Shown here: piece after piece, positions 7,414 to 15,240 of the stretch
Position numbering within the stretch: position 1 is the first letter of the stretch
How the letters are laid out: each line of letters starts with the position of its first letter
Assembly (NCBI GenBank): GCA_945273735.1
Contig: CALYPJ010000011.1
Location: 1-34,639, forward strand
Reading direction: 5' to 3'
Length of the DNA stretch: 34,639 nucleotides
Source: an uncultured Lactobacillaceae bacterium
GTDB taxonomy: Bacteria > Bacillota > Bacilli > Lactobacillales > Lactobacillaceae
Notes under the pieces: generated by a model
Seen by the model: the letters and a program-made list of their open reading frames with translations, nothing else
What the model was told of the DNA's origin: nothing
Database searches by the model: none
Translations under genes and position numbers: made by a program

Positions 7414-8685
7414 ATGAAAGAAAATAAAAAATTAGCGATTATTGCAGGTGTTTGTGTTGATAGTGATCCTCAATTTCATTCTAGAATGAATGAATTGGCG
7501 GGATTAGCATCAGCAAATAATCTTGAAGTTGTGTTAACCATTACACAAAATTTACCTCACCGTATAGCTGCAACATATTTCGGAAGTGGAAAATTAACTG
7601 AAATAAAAAATGAACTCTCTTTAAAAGATGTAAACATTTTAGTAGTTAATGATGAACTTTCTCCGACCCAAATTCGTAATTTAGAAAAGTTTTTAAAAGT
7701 AAAAGTAATAGATCATACTGAATTAATTTTAGAAATTTTTGAAAATAGAGCACGTACAAACGAAGCTAAAATTCAGGTTGCTATTGCTAAATTACAATAT
7801 GAGGTGCCACGAATTCATCCTTCAGAAAGCCAGCTTGATCAACAAGGAGGTGGTAGTGGGCTACATAACCGTGGATCGGGCGAGACTCAATCTGAAATTA
7901 ATCGTCGGACAATTTTAAAACAAATTAATGAATTAAAGGCACGTTTAAAAAAAATTAAAGCAGTCCATGAAACTCAAAAAAAAGATCGTTTAAAATCTGG
8001 TATTCCTAGAGTGGCATTAGTTGGCTATACAAATGCAGGTAAATCGACAACTTTTAACAACCTCCCTACGGCTTTGGGTGCTAAAGAAAAGGCTACAAGT
8101 AATGCTATAGCGGCTGACCAGCTTTTTGCGACATTAGATACAACAATTAAATTTGTTAAATTACCCAATAATCAACAATTTTTAATTAGTGATACGGTCG
8201 GTTTTATTTCTAATTTACCTCATCAGCTAATTGAATCATTTCAAACAACTTTACAGGAGGCAAAAGATGCCAACCTTTTAGTTAATGTGGTTGATTACGC
8301 CGATCCTAACTGTGATGAAATGCTTATTACAACTAAAAAAGTTTTAAAAGAAATTGGAGCATCTGAAATTCCAATGATAACCTTTTACAATAAAGCTGAT
8401 CTATTACCTGAAAATTCAGAATTATTTGTTAAGGATCAAGCAATTTTTGGTTCTGCATTATCCACATATACTTTACAGGCTTTAGGAAAGTTAATTATTC
8501 ATAATTTATTTAAAGATTTTCAACAATTTAAATTATTGATTCCATTTAACCAAGGTAAAATTTCTTCTCAAATTTTGAAGAATTATCCAATTATTTCTTG
8601 CGATTATTGTAAAGAGGGAACCAAAATTATCGCAAAATTAAGTCCAATTGCTTCTAAGCAATTAAGGCAATTTATAATTAGCTAA
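7414..8685 (+). CDS. hflX: ribosome-associated GTPase HflX
   Basis: A 423-residue GTPase that splits stalled 70S ribosomes under stress. The N-terminal HflX domain holds the Y-F-G-S-G-K-L-T-E-I motif (residues 55-64) and the glycine-rich G-G-G-S-G-L-H-N-R-G-S-G-E-T-Q loop (145-159), which is one or two residues longer than the usual G-G-x-G-x-R-G-P-G-E-T-Q. The G domain has G-Y-T-N-A-G-K-S-T (204-212), D-T-V-G-F and N-K-A-D. The ATG overlaps the only plausible ribosome site (AGGTGA), which spans the upstream stop codon, so translation is probably coupled to the binding-protein gene. Confidence 0.93.
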   Translation: MKENKKLAIIAGVCVDSDPQFHSRMNELAGLASANNLEVVLTITQNLPHRIAATYFGSGKLTEIKNELSLKDVNILVVNDELSPTQIRNLEKFLKVKVIDHTELILEIFENRARTNEAKIQVAIAKLQYEVPRIHPSESQLDQQGGGSGLHNRGSGETQSEINRRTILKQINELKARLKKIKAVHETQKKDRLKSGIPRVALVGYTNAGKSTTFNNLPTALGAKEKATSNAIAADQLFATLDTTIKFVKLPNNQQFLISDTVGFISNLPHQLIESFQTTLQEAKDANLLVNVVDYADPNCDEMLITTKKVLKEIGASEIPMITFYNKADLLPENSELFVKDQAIFGSALSTYTLQALGKLIIHNLFKDFQQFKLLIPFNQGKISSQILKNYPIISCDYCKEGTKIIAKLSPIASKQLRQFIIS

Positions 8686-8689
8686 AATT

Positions 8690-9550
8690 TTAAAAAACGC
8701 CATTTTTTACTTCTGAAACATTATATGTAGTTAAAAATGCTTTTTTATCAATTGCGAGTATTCCGTTAACCAGATCTGAATACTCAGTATTATTAGTAAC
8801 GACCATAAGCATTTCTTTTCCTTCAGAGTTTTTTCCACCTCGTACATCAAAAATGGTGTATCCTTGTTCGTTAGTTTTATCAATTAGCCCTTTTATATCG
8901 TTTAAATAGTTTTCACTCATTATATTAATCATAATCTTGTGATCAAATCCCAATAAAATATAATTCATTACCATCGATGTAATAATGAGAGAAAATGTCG
9001 CCATAAAAAAGGCGTTAGTTCCTTTTACAAATAAATTAAAAAAGGTAACAATTGTATCAATTATTAGAAGTGTAGTAGAAGGATTAATTTGGAAATATTT
9101 CTTCAAAATTAAAGGGGGAACAGCAGTTCCACCGGAAGAAGCGTCAACGTGATATAATAAAGCAACACCGAAGCCAAAAGTAGCTCCTCCAATTATCATC
9201 GCTAAAATATCATCTTTAACAACTTTAAAACTAGGAGTAATTGCCATAAATAATGGTAACAAAAAACTACCAATGGCAATTTTGGTAACTTCCTTTTTTC
9301 CTAATAAGAAAGCGGCTAAAATGATCATTAAGATGTTAATAGCAAAAACTACAATTGAACGATTCCAGCCGAAAACCGCATTAGTTAAAATTGCAATCCC
9401 AGTGGCTCCACCAGCTGCAATATGTATAGGAGCGTAAAAGAAATTAATACTAACAGAAATAATTTCAATGGCAACACAAATAACAATTAGTTGAGTATAA
9501 AAATTTTTGTTAAGATTTAAATTGAGCTTATTTTTCATTAATTTAAACAT
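8690..9550 (-). CDS. YitT family membrane protein (DUF161/DUF2179)
   Basis: The product has 286 residues. About five or six membrane segments cover residues 18-200, including the family hallmarks A-A-G-G-A-T-G-I-A and D-A-S-S-G-G-T-A. A soluble C-terminal DUF2179 domain (about 210-280, with G-Y-T-I-F-D-V-R-G-G and L-M-V-V-T-N) follows. The transported substrate, if any, is unknown. The gene points against hflX and its stop lies 5 bases from the hflX stop. The start at 9550 overlaps the stop of a 7-codon minicistron (TAATG) inside a hairpin; see the separate entry. An in-frame ATG at 9538 has no ribosome site. Confidence 0.85.
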   Translation of the reverse strand: MFKLMKNKLNLNLNKNFYTQLIVICVAIEIISVSINFFYAPIHIAAGGATGIAILTNAVFGWNRSIVVFAINILMIILAAFLLGKKEVTKIAIGSFLLPLFMAITPSFKVVKDDILAMIIGGATFGFGVALLYHVDASSGGTAVPPLILKKYFQINPSTTLLIIDTIVTFFNLFVKGTNAFFMATFSLIITSMVMNYILLGFDHKIMINIMSENYLNDIKGLIDKTNEQGYTIFDVRGGKNSEGKEMLMVVTNNTEYSDLVNGILAIDKKAFLTTYNVSEVKNGVF

Positions 9551-9587
9551 TAACTGCGAGCCCGAAGGCTCATTCAGTTTTTCCTTT
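9550..9587 (-). promoter_or_regulatory. yitT leader: hairpin plus 7-codon minicistron
   Basis: On the minus strand AAAGGA (9587-9582) is followed 8 bases later by ATG (9573), reading M-S-L-R-A-R-S and stopping at TAA (9552-9550). The last A of that stop is the first base of the yitT ATG. The minicistron lies in a stem-loop: AACTG (9579-9575) with CAGTT (9556-9552), then GAGCC and GGCTC closed by a UUCG tetraloop. yitT itself has no other ribosome site close by. Two readings are possible: reinitiation after the minicistron, or a hairpin that brings the distant ribosome site close to the yitT start. On the plus strand the same stem is followed by five T, so an antisense terminator is a third reading. 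Confidence 0.55.
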
Positions 9588-9744
9588 CTTTGAGTTTAGG
9601 TTCAAAATATGCTTGAAGAAATCTATTTTGTACCATAAAAAAATGAATAAAAAAATATACTTTATTAAAATTAAGTTTCATTAATTGAGATTTAATTCTA
9701 ATAAAGAACATTTATTACTTACTAAAGTATAGCAAAAAATGATT

Positions 9745-9769
9745 AAAATGAAAACAAAAGTGTCATTTT
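9745..9769 (-). terminator. weak possible terminator of the gpm-like gene
   Basis: On the minus strand AAAATGA and TCATTTT flank an 11-base loop downstream of the stop codon at 9780, followed by a T-rich stretch. The stem is AT-rich and weak. Confidence 0.3.
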
Positions 9770-9779
9770 CAAAAATAAA

Positions 9780-10445
9780 TTAATCAATTGTTAGCTTATT
9801 ATAGCTTTTAACTTTAATTTGTCCTAAAGAATCTAAAATAATGGTTGTAATACTACCATTGCTAGGCTGTTCAGCTATTACCGGAAACTTTTTTGGCGCA
9901 TAGTGATCAACAATACTTCTAATTGTTGTACCATGGGTAACTAATAAAATGGGATTATTAGTTTCATCTGAGACGTGTTCACTTAAAATCTTAAAAGCCT
10001 TGTTAATTCTTCTCCAGTATTCAAAAGATGTTTCGGCTTCGTGAAAAGGATCTGCTTCATTCATAAAATCTTTAACTTGATCAAAGCCATACTTGCTAAC
10101 TAAAGCTTTGAATGTTTTATATCCTTTTTTTTGTCCAACTATGAACCAAGTTTTAAAAGCATCATTTCCTTCAAAGTAACCATAGAAACTTTCACGGAAT
10201 TCTGGAATTTCGTGAACCTTTAGCTTATTGCAATTATTATTTTCTATAATAATTTGTGCCGTTTGTCGAGCTCGGTGGGCATCACTTGAAGCAATATAGG
10301 AAAATCGGGTATTTTCAAAAATTTTTCCAATTCTTTGTGCATCATGAATTCCTTGCTGAGTAAGGGGGGAGTCAGACCAACCCTGCATTTTATTGTATCG
10401 ATTAAAGTAGGTTTGCCCATGTCTTACTAAATAAATAACTGTCAT
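9780..10445 (-). CDS. histidine phosphatase family protein (phosphoglycerate mutase-like)
   Basis: The product has 221 residues. The phosphohistidine motif L-V-R-H-G-Q-T is at residues 6-12, with the partner Arg in S-S-D-A-H-R-A-R-Q-T, the acid F-R-E-S-F-Y-G-Y-F-E-G and the second histidine in V-T-H-G-T-T. This is the branch of small phosphatases common in lactobacilli, usually named phosphoglycerate mutase, but real glycolytic dPGM has a different insert, so a broad phosphatase role is more likely. It is monocistronic and leftward, with an ATG behind a CGAGG site. Upstream it faces the SRP RNA gene. Confidence 0.85.
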   Translation of the reverse strand: MTVIYLVRHGQTYFNRYNKMQGWSDSPLTQQGIHDAQRIGKIFENTRFSYIASSDAHRARQTAQIIIENNNCNKLKVHEIPEFRESFYGYFEGNDAFKTWFIVGQKKGYKTFKALVSKYGFDQVKDFMNEADPFHEAETSFEYWRRINKAFKILSEHVSDETNNPILLVTHGTTIRSIVDHYAPKKFPVIAEQPSNGSITTIILDSLGQIKVKSYNKLTID

Positions 10446-10587
10446 TTTTTGCCTCGATTTTTTAAATTTTTATTGGTAAAGTCATGTTAAACTTTGGTAA
10501 ATTTCCATTTTTCTTTTTTTAAAAGGATATTGTAACGTATTTTTCTAATTTTTTTTGTATAAGGGTAGAAAAAAATCTATGTTAGGC

Positions 10588-10593
10588 TATAAT
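10588..10593 (+). promoter_or_regulatory. -10 box of the SRP RNA gene
   Basis: A perfect TATAAT lies about 7-10 bases before the expected 5' end of the SRP RNA. The -35 region is poor (GTAGAA at 17-base spacing). It may also drive the dnaX operon by readthrough. Confidence 0.6.
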
Positions 10594-10597
10594 ATAT

Positions 10598-10677
10598 AGC
10601 AGGGCAATGGTATGCCGTTGAACCGTGTCAGGTCCGGAAGGAAGCAGCACTAAGGCGGAGGTATCATGTGCCTTTTT
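10598..10677 (+). ncRNA. ffs: signal recognition particle RNA, small bacterial type
   Basis: The conserved domain IV core is exact: GTGTCAGGTCCGGAAGG and AAGCAGCACTAAGG fold into the hairpin that binds Ffh. The flanks GGGCA and TGTGCC close the outer stem, and a T-run at 10673-10677 ends the RNA. The ends are estimated. With Ffh it targets nascent membrane proteins to FtsY and SecYEG. It lies directly upstream of dnaX, the standard position in Bacilli. Confidence 0.93.
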
Positions 10678-10697
10678 AGTATCCAAGGAAAAAATTT

Positions 10698-12437
10698 ATG
10701 TCATATCAAGCTTTATATCGAAAGTACCGACCACAAAATTTTAAATATATTGTAGGCCAACCAGTTTTGGTTCAAACATTAAAAAATGCGGTAATTACTG
10801 GTCACATTTCTCATGCTTATCTTTTTTCCGGACCGAGAGGAACAGGAAAAACGACAACTGCTCGGGTTTTTGCAAAAGCAATTAATTGTCATTTTCATCA
10901 TAATGGTGAGCCATGTAATCAATGTGAAACTTGTCAAGGGATTAATCAAGGAACTTTATCCGATTATATAGAAATTGATGCGGCTTCTAATAATGGCGTT
11001 GATGAAATTCGTAATATTAGATCACAGATTAAATATGCTCCATTAGTTTCTGACTATAAAATATATGTAATTGATGAAGTCCATATGTTGTCATTAGGTG
11101 CTTTTAATGCTTTATTAAAAACTTTAGAAGAACCACCTAGTTATGCAGTATTTATTCTTGCAACAACAAATCCTCAAAAAATTCCGGCAACAATTATTTC
11201 TAGATTACAAAAATATGATTTTCATCGAATACAAGAAAGTGACATTGTTTACCAACTAAGTAGTATTTTGAAAAAAGAAAAAATTAAATTTGATCCTACG
11301 GCTTTACAATTAATAGCTCGTTTATCTAACGGGGGAATGAGGGATGCTTTAAGTATTTTGGATCAAGCGGTTACTTTAAATAAAGATGAAATTTCTTTTG
11401 ATTTAGTTAGCGATTTGACAGGCACAACAAAAAAAGAATTACTTTTTAACTACTTAATAGCTGTAAGTAAGAGTGATGTGAAATCGGCAATTTCAGAAAT
11501 TAATCAAATTCTTGTTGAAGGCAAAGACTTAGGACAATTTATTCAAGATCTAATTTTATTAATAAAAGATATTTTACTTTTTCAAAACAAGATTGAACCT
11601 TCTACTTTTTTAATTTCAGATTTAAAGGAATTCAAAAATTTATCAGAAGCATGGTTATTTAAAGCTCTTACCGTTTTAATTGATGAAGATCAACGACTAA
11701 GGCAAGTTGTTTATACGGATATTTTAGTTGAAATAATGACCGTTAAACTAGCACACCTTAATCAAAATATTTCTAGAAAAAAAGAGATGTCTCAAGTAGA
11801 AAAAAATTTAGTTAATAAAGAATCTCTTACAAATATTCATGAAGGAGAGAAAAAATCAAATCAAAGTATTTCTCAAAATATTTCGGAAGATTTTAAACCA
11901 ATTAAGCACGCTATAGAGCCAATAAATACTAATAATAATGCTAAAGAAAAAGTGAAGGTAGATAATATTTCTGATTTTACTAATCCAACTATGTTAAATC
12001 AGGTTTTAGGTCAAGCCACTCGTCGAGATCTAGATAAAATGGTAAATAGATGGGATCAAATTATTCAAAATGCTCCGCAGCAATTAAGAGCTTTGATTAA
12101 GTATACCCATCCAATAGCTGCATCAAATGATGGTGTAATTATTGCATTTCAAATTAAACAATTTTTAGATAAAATAGAATCAGATTTGGATTTACAAAAT
12201 TCATTAAAAAAATTAATTAGTGAAAATAAGGTTTATGGAATTTTTGCTGATGAATGGCCAGAATATCGTAAAAATTATTTATTACAACGGCAAAGATTAT
12301 CTGTAAAATCCAATGATACAAATTTATCAAAATCAACTTCGGCTTTTACATCTGAGCAATTATCAGGAATAACCGAAAATATGGAGGCAATTATTAAGTT
12401 TTTAGGGCCAGAAAACGTAAAAATAATTGATGATTAA
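10698..12437 (+). CDS. dnaX: DNA polymerase III subunit tau (and possibly gamma)
   Basis: A 579-residue clamp-loader ATPase. Walker A is G-P-R-G-T-G-K-T (45-52), the zinc module has Cys64, Cys73, Cys76 and Cys79, Walker B is D-E-V-H (126-129), and sensor 1 and S-R-L (168-170) follow. Domains I-III end near residue 365; the rest is a variable tau tail with a folded C-terminal domain (about 430-579) that should contact the polymerase. An A7 run at codons 360-362 could slip by -1 and give a product of about 372 residues; see findings. The ATG follows AAGGA. The ebfC gene that usually follows dnaX is missing. Confidence 0.96.
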   Translation: MSYQALYRKYRPQNFKYIVGQPVLVQTLKNAVITGHISHAYLFSGPRGTGKTTTARVFAKAINCHFHHNGEPCNQCETCQGINQGTLSDYIEIDAASNNGVDEIRNIRSQIKYAPLVSDYKIYVIDEVHMLSLGAFNALLKTLEEPPSYAVFILATTNPQKIPATIISRLQKYDFHRIQESDIVYQLSSILKKEKIKFDPTALQLIARLSNGGMRDALSILDQAVTLNKDEISFDLVSDLTGTTKKELLFNYLIAVSKSDVKSAISEINQILVEGKDLGQFIQDLILLIKDILLFQNKIEPSTFLISDLKEFKNLSEAWLFKALTVLIDEDQRLRQVVYTDILVEIMTVKLAHLNQNISRKKEMSQVEKNLVNKESLTNIHEGEKKSNQSISQNISEDFKPIKHAIEPINTNNNAKEKVKVDNISDFTNPTMLNQVLGQATRRDLDKMVNRWDQIIQNAPQQLRALIKYTHPIAASNDGVIIAFQIKQFLDKIESDLDLQNSLKKLISENKVYGIFADEWPEYRKNYLLQRQRLSVKSNDTNLSKSTSAFTSEQLSGITENMEAIIKFLGPENVKIIDD

Positions 12438-12438
12438 A

Positions 12439-13035
12439 ATGCAATATCCAGTACAAATTTCAAAGTTAATTGATAGTTTTATGAAATTACCGGGAATTGG
12501 AGAAAAAACCGCTGCACGAATGGCTTTTTTTATTTTTGATTTACCAGAAAAAGATGTAACTGATTTTGCTAACAATCTTTTGGCGGTAAAGAAAAATCTT
12601 CACTATTGTACGATTTGTGGGAACATTACCGAGGATAAGGTTTGCGAAATTTGTTTAGATAAAACTCGTGATCAAAGTAAGATTATGGTGGTAGCTCAGC
12701 CTAAGGAGATTATTTCTTTTGAAAGAAGCCGTGAATATCATGGATATTATCATGTATTGCACGGCTTACTTTCACCTTTGGAAGGAACTGGCCCTGAAGA
12801 TATAAACATAGTTAGTTTAGTAAAACGATTACGCAACGATCAAGTTAAGGAAGTTATCATTGGTACTGATGCAACTCCTGAAGGAGAGGCAACTGCAAGT
12901 TATTTATCCCGTTTAATAAAACCAGTTGGTGTTAAAGTGACTCGTCTAGCGCATGGATTGGCGGTAGGTAGTGATATCGAATACGCTGATGATTTAACAT
13001 TAATGCGTGCTTTAGAAGGACGAACGGAGCTTTAA
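12439..13035 (+). CDS. recR: recombination protein RecR
   Basis: A 198-residue DNA-binding protein of the RecFOR repair pathway, the same length as in B. subtilis. It has an N-terminal helix-hairpin-helix ([10 protein letters not shown]), a zinc finger with Cys57, Cys60, Cys69 and Cys72, and a Toprim domain (V-V-A-Q-P-K-E, then [14 protein letters not shown]). I chose ATG 12439, giving the family-standard M-Q-Y-P start. It lies one base after the dnaX stop with no clear ribosome site, so translation probably depends on coupling to dnaX. In-frame ATG 12430 and TTG 12427 overlap the dnaX end and are alternatives. Confidence 0.95.
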   Translation: MQYPVQISKLIDSFMKLPGIGEKTAARMAFFIFDLPEKDVTDFANNLLAVKKNLHYCTICGNITEDKVCEICLDKTRDQSKIMVVAQPKEIISFERSREYHGYYHVLHGLLSPLEGTGPEDINIVSLVKRLRNDQVKEVIIGTDATPEGEATASYLSRLIKPVGVKVTRLAHGLAVGSDIEYADDLTLMRALEGRTEL

Positions 13036-13039
13036 CAAA

Positions 13040-13306
13040 TTGAAAAAAATTAAAAGAATTCATGAAAATTATCAAAAGAAATTATTTTTAAGTGTTCAAA
13101 ATCAGTTAGATACTTTTCAAAAAATAGCTTATTATGATGAGCTAGCAATTGATAATAATGAAAGAATGCATGTGATTGAATTAATTCATCAACATCTTTA
13201 TTTTTTTTATTTACGTCATTTGCGTGAAGAAAAAATTTTGATAAGTGAAGTCTATAATGAAAAAACCAAAAAAATTGAAATAAAATATGAGGCTAGTGCA
13301 AAATAA
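13040..13306 (+). CDS. yaaL: YaaL-like DUF2508 protein, TTG start
   Basis: The product has 88 residues, is soluble, helical and highly charged, and has no known function. Position (right after recR and before tmk) and length match B. subtilis YaaL (DUF2508). The start is TTG at 13040, 10 bases after GGAG within the recR end; the next ATG in frame (13166) would halve the protein. Its stop codon overlaps the tmk ATG (TAATG), so tmk is coupled to it. Confidence 0.75.
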   Translation: MKKIKRIHENYQKKLFLSVQNQLDTFQKIAYYDELAIDNNERMHVIELIHQHLYFFYLRHLREEKILISEVYNEKTKKIEIKYEASAK

Positions 13307-13938
13307 TGTTAGTCGCTTTTGAAGGTATTGATGGCGCGGGAAAAAGTACTGTTTTTAATCGTATAAAAGAAGAAACTTCTAATACAAATTTGGAAAATCA
13401 ATTAGTTTTTACTCGTGAACCGGGAGGAACTCGTATTTCAGAAGATATTCGTCGGTTAATTATTAGTCCTGATTACGAGAAAATGGATCCAAAAACTGAA
13501 ACTCTTTTATATGCTGCAGCACGCCGTCAAAATTTGATTGAAAAAATTATTCCAGCACTAGATGCTAATAAAGTAGTTCTAGCAGATCGCTTTATTGATT
13601 CCTCCTTAGTATATCAAGGAATAGGACGTAATATAGGAATACAAGTTGTTGCTAAAATTAACCAATTTGTTTTAGGGAACGTTATGCCAGATCGAGTTAT
13701 ATATTTTGATATAAGCCCTCAAGAAGCAATGAATCGTTTAAAGAAAAAGAAGCAGGCAGCAGATCGTTTTGAAAAAGAGAATATTCAATTTTTTGAAAAA
13801 TTATCTTTGGGATACCGTAACTTAATTAATAAAAATCCTGCTAATTATGTGGTAATTGATGCACAAAAAACGCCTCAAAAAGTATATGAATCAGTTAAAA
13901 AAGTATTAATACCTTTAATAAAGGAGGCATCAAAATGA
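13306..13938 (+). CDS. tmk: thymidylate kinase
   Basis: A 210-residue cytosolic kinase that phosphorylates dTMP to dTDP. The P-loop G-I-D-G-A-G-K-S-T is at residues 7-15, F-T-R-E-P-G-G-T binds dTMP, L-A-D-R-F-I-D-S-S is the D-R-Y/F-type motif, and a lysine-rich LID precedes A-D-R-F-E. It overlaps the yaaL stop by one base and the darA start by four bases. Length is typical. Confidence 0.96.
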   Translation: MLVAFEGIDGAGKSTVFNRIKEETSNTNLENQLVFTREPGGTRISEDIRRLIISPDYEKMDPKTETLLYAAARRQNLIEKIIPALDANKVVLADRFIDSSLVYQGIGRNIGIQVVAKINQFVLGNVMPDRVIYFDISPQEAMNRLKKKKQAADRFEKENIQFFEKLSLGYRNLINKNPANYVVIDAQKTPQKVYESVKKVLIPLIKEASK

Positions 13939-14264
13939 AATTAATTATTGCAATTGTTCAAGATAAAGATGCTAATGAATTAAGTAATGCTTTTATCGAA
14001 GCCAATATAAGAGCAACTAAAATATCATCCAATGGTGGCTTTTTACGTTCAGGTAATACTACTTTTATTATCGGTATTGCTGATGAACGTAAAACTGAGG
14101 TTCTATCGATTATTAAAGGTGCCTCAAAGTCACGGTCTCAGATGATGAACCCATCTTTTACTAGTCTAACAGCATTAGAAGATGGGTTTCAAGAGCCTAT
14201 TAGAGTTCAAGTGGGTGGGGCTACTGTTTTTGTTTTACCAATTGAGGAAATTCATCACTTTTGA
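13935..14264 (+). CDS. darA: PII-like cyclic di-AMP receptor DarA (YaaQ/PstA)
   Basis: The product has 109 residues. It opens with M-K-L-I-I-A-I-V-Q-D-K-D, followed by T-K-I-S-S-N-G-G-F-L-R-S-G-N-T-T-F-I-I-G and the R-V-Q-V-G-G-A-T-V-F-V-L-P-I end, the pattern of DarA/PstA. Characterised homologues form trimers that bind c-di-AMP between subunits; downstream partners are unknown. The c-di-AMP synthase gene cdaA lies elsewhere in this window. The ATG overlaps tmk (ATGA type), and its own stop overlaps the TTG start of holB. Confidence 0.9.
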   Translation: MKLIIAIVQDKDANELSNAFIEANIRATKISSNGGFLRSGNTTFIIGIADERKTEVLSIIKGASKSRSQMMNPSFTSLTALEDGFQEPIRVQVGGATVFVLPIEEIHHF

Positions 14265-15049
14265 AAAATAATCAATCCTATTTAAGTATTTTTGAACATT
14301 TGATTAACCAAAAAAGCTTGAGTCATGCTTATTTATTTAATGGTTTAGATGTTCTTTTTATGCAAGATATTGTTCACAAAATAATTCAATATTTTTTCTG
14401 CACTTCACCACAAAAAAGCAAAAAAGGTTCTTGCCAACAATGTAAAAATTGTTTGTCAATTAAAGATCGAGATTTTTCGGGAATAATGGAAATTAATGAC
14501 CCAAAACAAATGATTAGAATTGATCAAATACGTAATTTAACTTCTGTTGCTGATTATAGTGACTTGAGTCAAAAAGCCAATTTTTTTATTATTAATCATG
14601 CTGAATTAATGAACGAAAATTCTCAGAATGCATTATTAAAACATCTTGAAAGTCCAGCAGATAATCGATATTTCTTTTTATTAACCCAAAATAAATATTT
14701 ATTATTACCAACCATTGTTTCCAGATGTGAAATAGTTTATTTTCAAAACAATTTATTATTAAATAAAAAATTAGAAGATCCATTGATAATGGAATTTGTG
14801 AGACTATTAAGTATTAAGAATCCCTTAGCTTACATTATTTTAACGACAAATTTGAAGCCTAAAATCAAAGAACAAGGTTCAGAGTTTTTTCTCTACGCTT
14901 TATTGAACGCTTACCACAAGATTAAAGATACTTCAGAAAAATCACGTCAACTAATTTTGCTTAGTCAGAATTTACCACAAGTTAGATTGAATATTGATTT
15001 TGAACGTTTAATGGAAATGTTTTGCTTGGAAGTTCTAAGTGAGGACTAA
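14261..15049 (+). CDS. holB: DNA polymerase III delta-prime subunit, short form
   Basis: The product has 262 residues, clearly shorter than the usual 310-335. The AAA-like domain I (S-H-A-Y-L-F-N-G, no working P-loop, as normal for delta prime), a zinc module (Cys47, Cys58, Cys61, Cys64) and the S-R-C-E sensor region are present. The C-terminal R-L-N-I-D-F-E-R-L-M-E helix matches the family end, so the shortening lies inside domain III rather than at the tip. It starts on TTG overlapping the darA stop (TTGA); GAGG lies 13 bases upstream, longer than ideal. yaaT, which often follows holB, is missing. Confidence 0.88.
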   Translation: MKNNQSYLSIFEHLINQKSLSHAYLFNGLDVLFMQDIVHKIIQYFFCTSPQKSKKGSCQQCKNCLSIKDRDFSGIMEINDPKQMIRIDQIRNLTSVADYSDLSQKANFFIINHAELMNENSQNALLKHLESPADNRYFFLLTQNKYLLLPTIVSRCEIVYFQNNLLLNKKLEDPLIMEFVRLLSIKNPLAYIILTTNLKPKIKEQGSEFFLYALLNAYHKIKDTSEKSRQLILLSQNLPQVRLNIDFERLMEMFCLEVLSED

Positions 15050-15051
15050 AT

Positions 15052-15240
15052 TTGAATCATAACCATCGAAATAAGAAAGATATTAAAATTAAGGGACATG
15101 TTTCTCGACCATTAATCCTAAAAGAAATGTATCAGCAAGGACTTCATATTTGTAGTGGCTTTTTCGGTGATAAAAGAGCTGGAGATTGTTTGTTTTGTTT
15201 AGAAATTTTAGCAAGGATGAAAAATGAAGCCAAAAAATAA
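15052..15240 (+). CDS. yabA: truncated YabA-type initiation control protein (zinc domain only)
   Basis: The product has 62 residues against about 110-120 for YabA. What is left is the C-terminal zinc domain: L-H-I-C (His32, Cys34) and G-D-C-L-F-C (Cys46, Cys49), the four ligands known in YabA. The N-terminal helical domain that tetramerises the protein is absent: the reading frame meets a stop at 15040 only 12 bases before the TTG start. GAGG lies 7 bases before this TTG. In B. subtilis YabA represses replication initiation by binding DnaA and the clamp DnaN. Whether a monomeric zinc domain keeps that role is open. rsmI overlaps its end by 17 bases. Confidence 0.8.
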   Translation: MNHNHRNKKDIKIKGHVSRPLILKEMYQQGLHICSGFFGDKRAGDCLFCLEILARMKNEAKK

